Origin: Firmicutes bacterium UBA2296
Lineage (GTDB): Bacteria > Bacillota > UBA994
NCBI GenBank assembly: GCA_002345475.1
Contig: DDWC01000123.1
Location: 1-18,846, forward strand
Length of the DNA stretch: 18,846 bases
Direction: 5' to 3'
The notes beneath the pieces were generated by a model that saw nothing but the letters and a program-made list of their open reading frames with translations, ran no database searches and was not told the origin of the DNA. Every line of letters begins with the position of its first letter. The first letter of the stretch is position 1. A program made the translations under genes and the position numbers. This document shows, piece by piece, positions 1-6,253 of this stretch.

Positions 1-1
1 A

Positions 2-163
2 GACAACCACGGAGAGCTGCACAACTCTCGCCGAGCCTTCGACTATGTTATAGAGACTTATATTGCTCCAGGCGGCTCACAGCCCTGGATGGATAAAATC
101 AGACAGGGCACAGGTCATGAGTTGACGGCCAAAGCCCTTATTGCTGACTTGCTCAAACAATGA
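2..163 (+). CDS. C-terminal end of an unidentified protein (partial)
   Basis: The reading frame is open from the window edge to a TGA at 161-163 and encodes about 53 residues. The composition is protein-like: a charged and aromatic helix-like stretch (ending FDYVIETYI), a Gly/Pro turn (APGGSQPW), and a C-terminal helix ending ADLLKQ. I do not recognise the family, and the start lies outside the window. No neighbour helps, because the next gene is on the opposite strand. It is probably a real gene end because the frame is clean and the stop is followed by structured non-coding sequence. Confidence 0.55.
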   Translation, partial: DNHGELHNSRRAFDYVIETYIAPGGSQPWMDKIRQGTGHELTAKALIADLLKQ

Positions 164-179
164 AGCATGAGGGCGGCGG

Positions 180-235
180 AGCAAACTCGCTGTCTGTGAT
201 AGAGAAAGACCATCCCTAAGGATGGCCAGTTTGCT
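180..235. other. Branched inverted repeat, possible 3'-end structure
   Basis: An outer 8-bp stem (AGCAAACT at 180-187 with AGTTTGCT at 228-235) encloses a perfect 6-bp hairpin (CCATCC 210-215, loop CTAA, GGATGG 220-225). It starts 17 bases after the stop of the upstream partial gene, so it may stabilise or end that transcript. No T-run follows on the plus strand, so it is not a typical intrinsic terminator. I see nothing else in the 164-339 gap. Confidence 0.35.
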
Positions 236-339
236 GCATATGTGCTCATTAGGCAGTGCTGATGTTCTGTGAGATTACTTTGCTATGCATACGCAATGAG
301 GGCAACGGACTAACTCCTGCAGTGAAAGCTTTCTCCCCG

Positions 340-501
340 CTATCGGCCCAGTATGATTAGCACACCAGCGACGGCGGCGAGAACAGCCATAATCATGCCG
401 TCACCTGGCATATTAAAGCCAACAACTTGTGAGAGACCGGTAATGATCAACCAGGCACCAAGCAATAGCATTCCTAAGTTTTTTGTAACTTTCATCCTCA
501 T
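340..501 (-). CDS. Small two-segment membrane protein, 53 aa
   Basis: The ORF encodes 53 residues with two hydrophobic segments, about residues 9-25 (LGMLLLGAWLIITGL) and 36-51 (MIMAVLAAVAGVLIILG). They are joined by a short loop containing MPGDG, and a basic N-terminus (MRMKVTKN) precedes the first. The start ATG at 501 has a GGTG-type ribosome site 8 bases upstream; a second in-frame ATG at 495 is less well placed. The pattern KNLGMLLLGxWLIxTGL...PG...LAxxAGVLIxLGR resembles small uncharacterised bacterial membrane proteins I have seen, but I cannot name a family. It lies about 100 bases downstream of the GlsB-like gene on the same strand and may share its transcript. Function is unknown. 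Confidence 0.6.
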   Translation of the reverse strand: MRMKVTKNLGMLLLGAWLIITGLSQVVGFNMPGDGMIMAVLAAVAGVLIILGR

Positions 502-599
502 ATATTTCACCGCCTTGCGATTTGCCTGCTACGCCGCAGGCAGTTTATGACAGCAAACGGGACGGCACCCGAAGCCTCAGGGGTCGTCCCACTGTCATT

Positions 600-836
600 T
601 TACGTTACAAGTCTTAGTAGAACCAGAACGGCCACTGCTCCCAGCACGGACATAATAAACGGGCCAAATTGCCCCCCGATTTGTATGTTCAGGAGATCGA
701 AGAGATATCCACCTGCAAAGGCTCCGACTATGCCTACTACGAGGTTCCCCAGTAAGCCGTGGCCTCTACCCTTGGTCAATAACCCGGCAACCCAGCCGAC
801 CAGCACGCCGATAACGATAAAACTCAACCAATCCAT
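600..836 (-). CDS. GlsB/YeaQ/YmgE-family small membrane protein
   Basis: This 78-residue hydrophobic protein matches the transglycosylase-associated/GlsB-YeaQ-YmgE family. It shows the alternating Gly-rich segments typical of that family: a first segment IVIGVLVGWVAGLL, then GHGLLGNLVVGIVGAFAGGYLF, and a last segment IMSVLGAVAVLVLLRL. Family members are cytoplasmic-membrane proteins linked to envelope or general stress in several bacteria; the biochemical role is unclear. I chose the ATG at 836 because GGAAGGG lies 9 bases upstream. An in-frame GTG at 845 would overlap that site. A good promoter lies upstream at 900-928, so the gene is probably transcribed on its own or with the 53-aa gene downstream. 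Confidence 0.85.
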   Translation of the reverse strand: MDWLSFIVIGVLVGWVAGLLTKGRGHGLLGNLVVGIVGAFAGGYLFDLLNIQIGGQFGPFIMSVLGAVAVLVLLRLVT

Positions 837-899
837 GCCTCTCACCCTTCCACACCTTGGGGGCTCCGCGTAAATACTCAGTATTCACATTCCTATTAC

Positions 900-928
900 A
901 TCATACGCTGATTTCCATGATATGTCAA
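900..928 (-). promoter_or_regulatory. Sigma-70-type promoter for the GlsB-like gene
   Basis: On the minus strand a perfect -35 TTGACA (923-928) is separated by exactly 17 bases from TATGAT (900-905), which differs from TATAAT by one base. The predicted start, near 893, would give a leader of about 55 bases before the ATG at 836. The surrounding sequence is AT-rich. Confidence 0.75.
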
Positions 929-979
929 TGCATTATTATAATTATTTTAAGCATTATATTAAAAATACCCCTTGCGGTG

Positions 980-1654
980 TCACCAGGCACCAAACAACTC
1001 CAGGCCAATAATGATGATCGCACTGTCGGCCAGGGCATGAGCAAGCCATGAGCTGGCATAACTCCCGGACCTTGATGTGAGCCAGTTGAGTATGAGGGCG
1101 ATGCCGATTAGGCCGGCCAGAGCCAGAACCATGAGCCACCCCTCAAACCAGGTGCGGAAGATTGCCATGTGATACAGCGCGAAAGCCAGTGAAGAGAACA
1201 TATAGGCAAACCTGACGTGGCCTTGCCGGTAGAGGTTAAGAAATACAAACCCTCTGAAGAAGTACTCTTCAAGAAAGGAGTTACCTAAGGTGATGTACAG
1301 GCCTACCACCAGGAAATTCATCGCCGTTATGCCTGACTTACCCTGAAGCTCGTCAACAATGCCCTCATAATCGACCAGATTAATGGTCAGAGAATACGTG
1401 GCGGTTATTATAGCCATGGCAGCCAATCCTATTGCCAGGCCCCGCATAAGGTTGCCCTTTTTCGGGCTGTTGCCGGGAGTCCCCTGTCCCCTCGTCGGTA
1501 CGGCAACAAGTCGAGGATAATAAAGAGCAACACCCATGAACAGGCAGATCTTCGCCAGTGTTTTCACCAGATAGTTTACAGCAAATCCCTGTTCGATAAC
1601 GTACAGAATCGTGCATGCAACAGTGGTAGCCAGTACAATATAGTTCTTCCGCAC
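980..1654 (-). CDS. CPBP-family intramembrane metalloprotease
   Basis: This 224-residue multi-pass membrane protein carries the three signature motifs of the CPBP (CaaX protease / bacteriocin-processing, Abi) family: EExxxR at 129-134 (EEYFFR), FxxxH at 158-162 (FALYH), and a C-terminal helix with His206 and Asp210 (HALAD). Hydrophobic segments lie near residues 7-20, 30-46, 70-90, 111-125, 150-165 and 174-192. The family cleaves peptides within the membrane; the substrate here is unknown. The start is a GTG at 1654 with TGGAGG 7 bases upstream, a strong ribosome site. There is no bacteriocin or peptide gene beside it, so a role in peptide processing or immunity cannot be claimed. Confidence 0.88.
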   Translation of the reverse strand: MRKNYIVLATTVACTILYVIEQGFAVNYLVKTLAKICLFMGVALYYPRLVAVPTRGQGTPGNSPKKGNLMRGLAIGLAAMAIITATYSLTINLVDYEGIVDELQGKSGITAMNFLVVGLYITLGNSFLEEYFFRGFVFLNLYRQGHVRFAYMFSSLAFALYHMAIFRTWFEGWLMVLALAGLIGIALILNWLTSRSGSYASSWLAHALADSAIIIIGLELFGAW

Positions 1655-1804
1655 TTATACGCCTCCAGCCAGTTTTTCTGCAAAAGCACATCAGTTATGG
1701 AAATAGGGACACAGCAAATTCGCAACACCGGATTGAAGGGGATGTGGCCGAAGCACGGGCGCGTCCCCCGAGGGAAGCGACGGAAAGATCGTGTCCTGCG
1801 GCAA

Positions 1805-1835
1805 GGGAACCCGGATGCAAGGCATCCGGGTTCCC
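1805..1835. terminator. 14-bp perfect hairpin downstream of pyrI
   Basis: A 14-bp perfect stem (GGGAACCCGGATGC, 1805-1818, with its complement at 1822-1835) has a 3-base loop. It lies 18 bases past the pyrI stop on the minus strand, so it is the likely 3' end of pyrBI mRNA. The T-tract is weak on both strands, so it may be a processing or stabilising stem rather than a strong intrinsic terminator. I see no gene in the rest of the 1655-1853 gap. Confidence 0.5.
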
Positions 1836-1853
1836 CTGTCTGTTGGTGTTGGG

Positions 1854-2285
1854 CTATCTAATTTCGACCTTGGTTATTTCCTCGCAATACTCACAGGTGT
1901 AGCTACAGTTGGCCTCGTCGTGTAGATGGAAGGTGGGAGTTACGTACGCGTCGATGTTGGTCACACAGCGAGGGTTGCCACAGGGGAACAACCCCTTGAC
2001 TTCGTGGGGGATCGCCAGCTTGATCTTCTCTACAACATGCTCGTTCTCGATAATGTTGACGGTAACCTTTGTGTCGATGAGCCCTAACATGGCGGTGTCT
2101 ATCTCCGTGAAATTCTCGACTTTGATGATATCCTTGCGCCCCATACGCTGGCTAGGCACATTCATCAGCAGGACTACAGGGCAGTTTAGCGATGCCATAT
2201 TCAGCTTGTTGAATATTAACAGCCCTTTGCCCGCGGTTATATGATCGACAACCAGACCGCGACGGATGGAAGCTACTTCGATCAT
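1854..2285 (-). CDS. pyrI: Aspartate carbamoyltransferase regulatory subunit
   Basis: This 143-residue protein is the allosteric subunit that binds nucleotides and joins PyrB trimers into the regulated holoenzyme in the cytoplasm. The N-terminal nucleotide-binding domain includes VDHI at 13-16 and the GRKDIIKVEN segment at 49-58. The C-terminal zinc domain has the four expected cysteines: Cys102, Cys107 (C-x4-C), Cys131 and Cys134 (C-x2-C). Length is slightly below the E. coli protein (about 153). Its ATG overlaps the pyrB stop as ATGA, so the two subunits are translationally coupled. It is the last gene of the unit. Confidence 0.96.
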   Translation of the reverse strand: MIEVASIRRGLVVDHITAGKGLLIFNKLNMASLNCPVVLLMNVPSQRMGRKDIIKVENFTEIDTAMLGLIDTKVTVNIIENEHVVEKIKLAIPHEVKGLFPCGNPRCVTNIDAYVTPTFHLHDEANCSYTCEYCEEITKVEIR

Positions 2286-3217
2286 TGATTTGCCACCCCC
2301 AATTGATGAGCCATCAGTGCCATGCGCACATAAACACCCAGTTCGGCCTGCTGAAAGTACACCGCCCGCGGATCGTCGTCTACCTCATAAGCAATCTCAT
2401 TGACCCTGGGCAGCGGATGCATCACGATCATCTTCTGCTTGGCCAGTTTCATCTTGTCAGCGTCGAGGATGAAGCTGTTCTTAAGGCGCAGATAATCGGC
2501 TTCGTTGAAGAACCGTTCTTTTTGAATTCGTGTCATGTAGAGTATATCGACGTGAGGCAGTGCTTCTTCCATGCGGCGGTACTCGATGAGTTCACAGCCA
2601 TAAATCTTGGTAAGGTGTTCTTTCAGCCTTCTGGGCAAAACCAGTTCTTCCGGACTTACCAGGTGGAACCGTGAACCGGGGAATCTGGCCAAAGTCTCGA
2701 TGAGTGAATGCACGGTGCGCCCGTATTTGAGATCCCCACAGAAAGCTACTTCGAGGTTCTCCATGCGACCGATGTAGGTATCGATAGTGATAAGGTCAGT
2801 CAGCGTCTGGGTGGGGTGCTGATGCCCTCCGTCTCCGCCGTTGATAATTGGTATCGTAGAGTACTCGGAAGCCACTTTAGGCGCTCCCTCGCGGGGGTGG
2901 CGCATTACGGCTACATCGGCGTAACTGGCTAGCACGCGGATAGTGTCGGCAATGGACTCACCCTTGGCGGCGGAGCTGGAACTGGCATCGCTAAAACCGA
3001 GGATGCTCCCCCCCATCCGCAGCATTGCAGATTCAAAACTCAGTTTGGTGCGGGTGCTGGGTTCATAGAACAATGTAGCCAAAATCTTTCCGCGGCACAA
3101 TTCAGCGTAGTCAGCTCTGTTTCTCTTCATATTTTGACCGAGGGCCACAATGGTGCTGATCTCCTCCAATGACAGGTCGTTGGGGCTGATGAGATGACGT
3201 CCTACAAGATTAACCAA
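2282..3217 (-). CDS. pyrB: Aspartate carbamoyltransferase catalytic subunit
   Basis: This 311-residue enzyme condenses carbamoyl phosphate and aspartate to N-carbamoylaspartate, the first committed step of pyrimidine synthesis. The carbamoyl-phosphate loop STRTKLSFE is at 54-62, the lysine loop AAKGES at 83-88 (Lys85), the HPTQT motif at 134-138, and HPLPR at 267-271. All expected active-site regions are present and the length is normal. The start is a TTG at 3217, preceded 5 bases upstream by GGGAGGAG; no ATG or GTG is available nearby. Expression should be set by the leader attenuator at 3271-3372. It is coupled to pyrI by a 4-base overlap. Confidence 0.97.
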   Translation of the reverse strand: MVNLVGRHLISPNDLSLEEISTIVALGQNMKRNRADYAELCRGKILATLFYEPSTRTKLSFESAMLRMGGSILGFSDASSSSAAKGESIADTIRVLASYADVAVMRHPREGAPKVASEYSTIPIINGGDGGHQHPTQTLTDLITIDTYIGRMENLEVAFCGDLKYGRTVHSLIETLARFPGSRFHLVSPEELVLPRRLKEHLTKIYGCELIEYRRMEEALPHVDILYMTRIQKERFFNEADYLRLKNSFILDADKMKLAKQKMIVMHPLPRVNEIAYEVDDDPRAVYFQQAELGVYVRMALMAHQLGVANQ

Positions 3218-3222
3218 ATGAA

Positions 3223-3230
3223 CTCCTCCC
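3223..3230 (-). promoter_or_regulatory. Ribosome binding site fixing the TTG start of pyrB
   Basis: GGGAGGAG lies 5 bases before the TTG at 3217 on the minus strand. It is the only good site in the leader, and no ATG or GTG follows it at usable spacing, so it decides the unusual start codon. Confidence 0.7.
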
Positions 3231-3270
3231 TTTCTAGCTTCACCGAGCTAACTTAAAGGCAATACACAAA

Positions 3271-3292
3271 GCCTCCCCGCCAGCGGGGAGGC
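3271..3292 (-). terminator. Attenuator terminator in the pyrBI leader
   Basis: GCCTCCCCG (3271-3279) pairs with CGGGGAGGC (3284-3292) around a 4-base loop, and on the minus strand the stem is followed by TTTGTGTATT. It lies between the PyrR-type site and the pyrB start, where a regulated terminator belongs. Its promoter-distal arm can also be reached by the GGGAAGGC of the PyrR-type site, giving a competing antiterminator with one bulged A. A 6-bp hairpin (AGCATA/TATGCT, 3302-3317) sits between the two elements. Confidence 0.7.
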
Positions 3293-3318
3293 ACACAAAA
3301 CAGCATAATACTATGCTT

Positions 3319-3372
3319 GCCTTCCCGGTCTCACAGGACCACATCCGTTCTCGACGGTGGAGTTAAAGGCTT
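3319..3372 (-). promoter_or_regulatory. PyrR-type binding loop (anti-antiterminator) of pyrBI
   Basis: On the minus strand, positions 3342-3320 read GTGGTCCTGTGAGACC followed by GGGAAGG. This fits the known PyrR recognition pattern UCCNGNGAG in a hairpin loop followed by a purine-rich bulge. GGUC and GACC form the upper stem. GCCTT near 3371 can pair with AAGGC near 3320 as the lower stem. In the Bacillus subtilis model, UMP-bound PyrR holds this structure and lets the downstream terminator form. Assignment is by motif recognition; no covariance search was run. Confidence 0.75.
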
Positions 3373-3381
3373 ACCAAGTTG

Positions 3382-3410
3382 AGGTTACACTTTGTGGCGT
3401 GTCATGTCAA
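3382..3410 (-). promoter_or_regulatory. Promoter of pyrBI
   Basis: A perfect TTGACA (3405-3410, minus strand) is followed after 17 bases by TAACCT (3382-3387), a weak -10. A start near 3375 would place the whole PyrR-type structure and attenuator inside a leader of about 158 bases. The rest of the 3218-3521 gap (3411-3521) shows nothing I can name. Confidence 0.6.
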
Positions 3411-3521
3411 GGGGCAATGAGAGGTGAGACTTGAGGGGGGAGGTGGAACGGGGCCAAACAACAGTAACGCCAAACATAGCACCGCTCTCTACCAAATCCC
3501 GCTGTAACCAAAAAGCCTGGC

Positions 3522-4676
3522 TCACTGGGCGAATGGTCCCAATTGTCCAAGTCTGTTATCCCCGAAACCGAGATAAGAACCGTCAGCCATGCGAACTATA
3601 GCCTGGTAGCGCTCAGCCCACACAGCCTCAACTTGTTCGAGAAGTGCGGTGGGAGTGAAGAAACTTTCCTCAGGGCGACCAGCCAGTGATCCACACTGAT
3701 TTTGCCCCATTCCGTAAAGAATTCCGTCCTCGGTCAGGATCAGGCTATAATAAAACCCTACAGCCAGGTCTGTGACACCCTCCATAATCCTGACAGGTTC
3801 ATTTGTTGCCTCAATGGAGAGACCCAGAGCACCTTGGCTATTGTCACCCGTACCCCACACTACACCGTCCCTGTCTAGGATAAGGGTGTGACGTTGGCCG
3901 GCTGCCGCCATATACACATTATCCATGACCTTTGTCGGAATATGATTAAATCCGGGCCCGCCGTCTTCAAGGCTATAGCCTAATTGACCCGCTGCACCTT
4001 CCCCAAAGCTATAGAGAGACCCTTCTATGCTAACCAGAAAAGTGTTCTCAGGCCCGGTGTAAATCGCCAGCTCAGAAACCGGATCCATTACCCGCTGTGG
4101 ACCCATGAGAGCGACATAACTGTTGGCCCCAATAGTAATACCGAGTCTCCCCTTGAGATTGGAACCCATACCCCAGAGTGCACCGTCCCTGACATAGAAG
4201 CTATGCTGCCCGCCTGCCACCGCATAATCCACATCCTCTATGATTATCATAGGCAGGACAAGCTGCTTCCCACCCTCTGTCCTGCCCAACCAGTGATCCT
4301 TTCTGCCAAACCCCCACAAGGCACCGTCAAGGCCAATGGCAAAGCTGTAACCTGAGCCCGCTGAAGCTGCAACTACATCTTCAAGTATTTTTACTGGTAC
4401 GCTTGTGAATCGCATTCCTTCGTACCGTTCAGCTATTAAGGCGTGGCGCTCCTTATGGCCAAGCTCGAGATAATCGTTACTTCCCACTCCCCATAAGCTC
4501 CCATCCCTCAGCACAAACAGGGTATGACTGGCCCCCATGTGTACCTCTTCAATCAGGGCCTGGTCAAAGAACTGATAGTTGCGCGGGCGGTAAGCCTCAT
4601 AGGCAAAACTGGTTACGTAGACAACACTCACTACGACAACAATGAGTGCAAATGCTTTAGCACGCTGCTTATCCAT
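3522..4676 (-). CDS. Membrane-anchored RCC1-repeat beta-propeller protein
   Basis: This 384-residue protein has a single N-terminal hydrophobic segment at residues 9-25 after a short basic start (MDKQRAK). That indicates a signal anchor or signal peptide with the rest outside the cell. The remainder contains seven RCC1-type units, each with a core like LWGxGxNxxGxLG, near residues 61, 120, 167, 221, 273, 320 and 367, spaced about 47-54 apart. Seven units match a complete seven-bladed propeller. Such propellers usually act as binding scaffolds, and the ligand here is unknown. The start ATG at 4676 has GGGAGAG upstream. A gene for another secreted protein lies directly upstream on the same strand but is separated by a hairpin. 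No enzyme domain is visible. Confidence 0.85.
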   Translation of the reverse strand: MDKQRAKAFALIVVVVSVVYVTSFAYEAYRPRNYQFFDQALIEEVHMGASHTLFVLRDGSLWGVGSNDYLELGHKERHALIAERYEGMRFTSVPVKILEDVVAASAGSGYSFAIGLDGALWGFGRKDHWLGRTEGGKQLVLPMIIIEDVDYAVAGGQHSFYVRDGALWGMGSNLKGRLGITIGANSYVALMGPQRVMDPVSELAIYTGPENTFLVSIEGSLYSFGEGAAGQLGYSLEDGGPGFNHIPTKVMDNVYMAAAGQRHTLILDRDGVVWGTGDNSQGALGLSIEATNEPVRIMEGVTDLAVGFYYSLILTEDGILYGMGQNQCGSLAGRPEESFFTPTALLEQVEAVWAERYQAIVRMADGSYLGFGDNRLGQLGPFAQ

Positions 4677-4709
4677 AACTCTCTCCCTTCAGTTACATTG
4701 GAAACAAGG

Positions 4710-4754
4710 AACTATGACAGAGGTCGCCCATACAGGGAGGCCTCTGTCATAGTT
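4710..4754 (-). terminator. 14-bp hairpin between the secreted-protein and RCC1 genes
   Basis: AACTATGACAGAGG (4710-4723) pairs perfectly with its complement at 4741-4754 around a 17-base loop. It lies 8 bases beyond the stop of the upstream minus-strand gene. No long T-run follows, so it may be a partial terminator that lowers readthrough into the RCC1-repeat gene. Confidence 0.55.
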
Positions 4755-4762
4755 TAAGGCGC

Positions 4763-5533
4763 CTATTCTACTCGCAACCACACCAGTCCATTCTCCTCGG
4801 AACTGGGCCTCAGTACATCTGTGAACATAGAGCCATCCTCCCTCCGAGTCCCAACAATTGCCCTTTGGCCGCACTTGCTGATCCAGTACCCTGGGGCCAT
4901 ATCTCCCTTGCGAAGATAGGCTAGCTCTATTTCAATCGCAGCCCTGAGAAACGCCAATGCCTGATAAGAAGAAGCGAACAGAGCCCTATCAGCTGCAATT
5001 GCTTCGCGGTCCTTGTATGAGAAATACAGATAATTATCTTTATCAATTTCCAGAAATCTCTCAACCATTTCATGCGCATGTCGTACTCTAATTGAGGTTT
5101 CTGTTTCTTGCGTATTATCGCTCCAGACCCTTATGCCATTGGTATTCTCGAAGGTTTCTGTAGCATCACTTAGATAAATTTCCTTGCTGATTCCAGTTAC
5201 ACACTCTGACGCTTCATGCCAACCGTAGACCTCAAAAAAATACTCCCCATTTGGCCATTGCCGCATGTCATTTGCGGCAGTTGCAATCAAAAAGCCAACG
5301 AAACTATTAGGATAGAGCATCTTAAGTTCCCAATCACCTATTGCACCGTTGAGATATGTTTGCACTGCAGCAGAAATATAAGCGCTATTCGTAATCGTCA
5401 TAGAGCGACCATGTGCTACATGTCCAATTGTGTATGCGTCCGAAGTACCAGATAATGCAAGACAAATAGCAGGTGCAGCAACTACTACACTAAACACAAC
5501 AACAAAAGCTACGCCATTCTTAAGTCTAAACAT
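4763..5533 (-). CDS. Secreted protein of unknown function, 256 aa
   Basis: A clear signal peptide occupies about residues 1-27: basic MFRLKNG, a hydrophobic core VAFVVVFSVVVAAPAICLAL, then SG. The Cys in PAIC does not make a convincing lipobox, so cleavage by signal peptidase I is more likely. The mature part is mixed alpha/beta-like with many aromatic residues and Glu (for example EYFFEVYGWHEASE and DNYLYFSYKDREA), and I recognise no family. The start ATG at 5533 is preceded by AAGGAGG at 5-base spacing, among the strongest sites in the window, so good translation is likely. It has no recognisable catalytic motif. Confidence 0.8.
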   Translation of the reverse strand: MFRLKNGVAFVVVFSVVVAAPAICLALSGTSDAYTIGHVAHGRSMTITNSAYISAAVQTYLNGAIGDWELKMLYPNSFVGFLIATAANDMRQWPNGEYFFEVYGWHEASECVTGISKEIYLSDATETFENTNGIRVWSDNTQETETSIRVRHAHEMVERFLEIDKDNYLYFSYKDREAIAADRALFASSYQALAFLRAAIEIELAYLRKGDMAPGYWISKCGQRAIVGTRREDGSMFTDVLRPSSEENGLVWLRVE

Positions 5534-5552
5534 TTTATCCTCCTTTACTAAA

Positions 5553-5567
5553 AGATGGCACCATCTG
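5553..5567 (-). terminator. Weak hairpin with T-run after the first DUF1904 gene
   Basis: On the minus strand AGATGG and CCATCT form a very tight 5-6-bp hairpin followed by TTTT, just upstream of the ribosome site of the secreted-protein gene. It could weakly end the DUF1904 transcript or be part of the downstream leader. Strength is low. Confidence 0.25.
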
Positions 5568-5651
5568 GTCTTACCATATCACAATGCGACCCCCATAACC
5601 CTACAGGACTTAATGTATATTGTATACTTGGAGACACAAATCGACAGAAGC

Positions 5652-5978
5652 CTAAAGATGCTCCCCATCCTCATAGTAGTGCCGCCGCTGCATGAGGATA
5701 AAGGCGACGTCTACGCTCTGGCATCCTGCTGCTAACATGTGCTGAGTAATGACTTTTGCCATGCGGTCGAAAGCTTCGGTGCCGCGGTCAAAGCAGTGGA
5801 CTTCTATAAAGGGGAAGCTGGTGACGTCCTCGCCATCGTAAATAAAGTTGGAACTCATGCACTCCAGGAAGAAGTGCTCTGGACCGATGTTAAGGATCTC
5901 GGCCAAATCCTTTGCCAGCCCTTTGCTGGCGGCTTTTACCTTGTCGTGTTCTACAGCGTGGAATCTTAGTCTTGGCAT
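5652..5978 (-). CDS. DUF1904 tautomerase-like protein
   Basis: This 108-residue cytoplasmic protein matches the DUF1904 family, which belongs to or resembles the tautomerase/MIF fold. It starts MPRLRFHAVE, so Pro would become the N-terminus after Met removal, as in the catalytic Pro1 of tautomerases. It contains the family-like segments SFPFIEVHCFDRGTEAFDRM and, near the end, YYEDGEHL. Length is typical. The ATG at 5978 has AGAGGAGGT 6-7 bases upstream. No substrate can be inferred. A divergent paralogue lies at 11214-11576, beyond the pyr operon. Family assignment is by recognition of the pattern, not by a search. Confidence 0.8.
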   Translation of the reverse strand: MPRLRFHAVEHDKVKAASKGLAKDLAEILNIGPEHFFLECMSSNFIYDGEDVTSFPFIEVHCFDRGTEAFDRMAKVITQHMLAAGCQSVDVAFILMQRRHYYEDGEHL

Positions 5979-6078
5979 GGGTTTACCTCCTCTGGTAATC
6001 TAAATGATCTCACCAAGTACATTTCACCCCCCGACGCCTAAGAACCTGCAAGACTCCTGCCGTCCCTTCATTTTCTGC

Positions 6079-6105
6079 TTGACTTGAGGCTACCTATGCT
6101 ATAGT
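6079..6105 (+). promoter_or_regulatory. Promoter of the pyrCFKDE operon (candidate)
   Basis: TTGACT (6079-6084) and TATAGT (6100-6105) are both one base from consensus. Their spacer is 15 bases, shorter than the usual 16-18, so strength is uncertain. The predicted start, near 6112, places the PyrR-type site at the beginning of a leader of about 140 bases. Confidence 0.55.
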
Positions 6106-6119
6106 GTGTCTGTGAGAAG

Positions 6120-6154
6120 TTCCTTTAACCCTGCCCAGAGAGGTCGGAAAGGAA
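6120..6154 (+). promoter_or_regulatory. PyrR-type binding loop of the pyrC operon leader
   Basis: A lower stem TTCCTTT (6120-6126) with AAAGGAA (6148-6154) encloses CTGCCCAGAGAGGTCGG, which carries the conserved CCNGNGAGG loop of PyrR sites. The usual U before CC is replaced by C. The 3' arm GGAAAG (6146-6151) is also complementary to CTTTCC (6186-6191) in the terminator, so this structure and an antiterminator are mutually exclusive as in the PyrR attenuation model. Identified by eye from the known consensus. Confidence 0.8.
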
Positions 6155-6181
6155 GTCGCCCCGTGATACCCATGGGCGTTC

Positions 6182-6215
6182 AAGGCTTTCCTGCCAAGGC
6201 AGGAAAGCCTTTTTT
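6182..6215 (+). terminator. Attenuator terminator in the pyrC operon leader
   Basis: A perfect 14-bp stem (AAGGCTTTCCTGCC at 6182-6195 with its complement at 6198-6211) has a 2-base AA loop, and TTTTTT spans its end. This textbook intrinsic terminator stands 39 bases before the pyrC start, so read-through must be regulated rather than constant. Confidence 0.9.
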
Positions 6216-6253
6216 GCTGTTACTTACTCATGTGAAGAGAGAGGAGCCGATTA

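Noticed and set aside
547..873. 108-codon plus-strand frame opposite the GlsB-like gene
   Set aside because: It covers the GlsB-like gene, which is a family match with its own promoter. The plus frame is Pro/Thr-rich with no motif.
980..1654. CPBP gene as part of a bacteriocin or phage-defence system
   Set aside because: No peptide precursor, transporter, toxin or defence gene is adjacent. The family is widespread and mostly unassigned.
1655..1804. Possible transposon remnant (stretch beginning AAATAGGGACAC)
   Set aside because: No transposase frame, no terminal repeats and no second copy are visible in the window.
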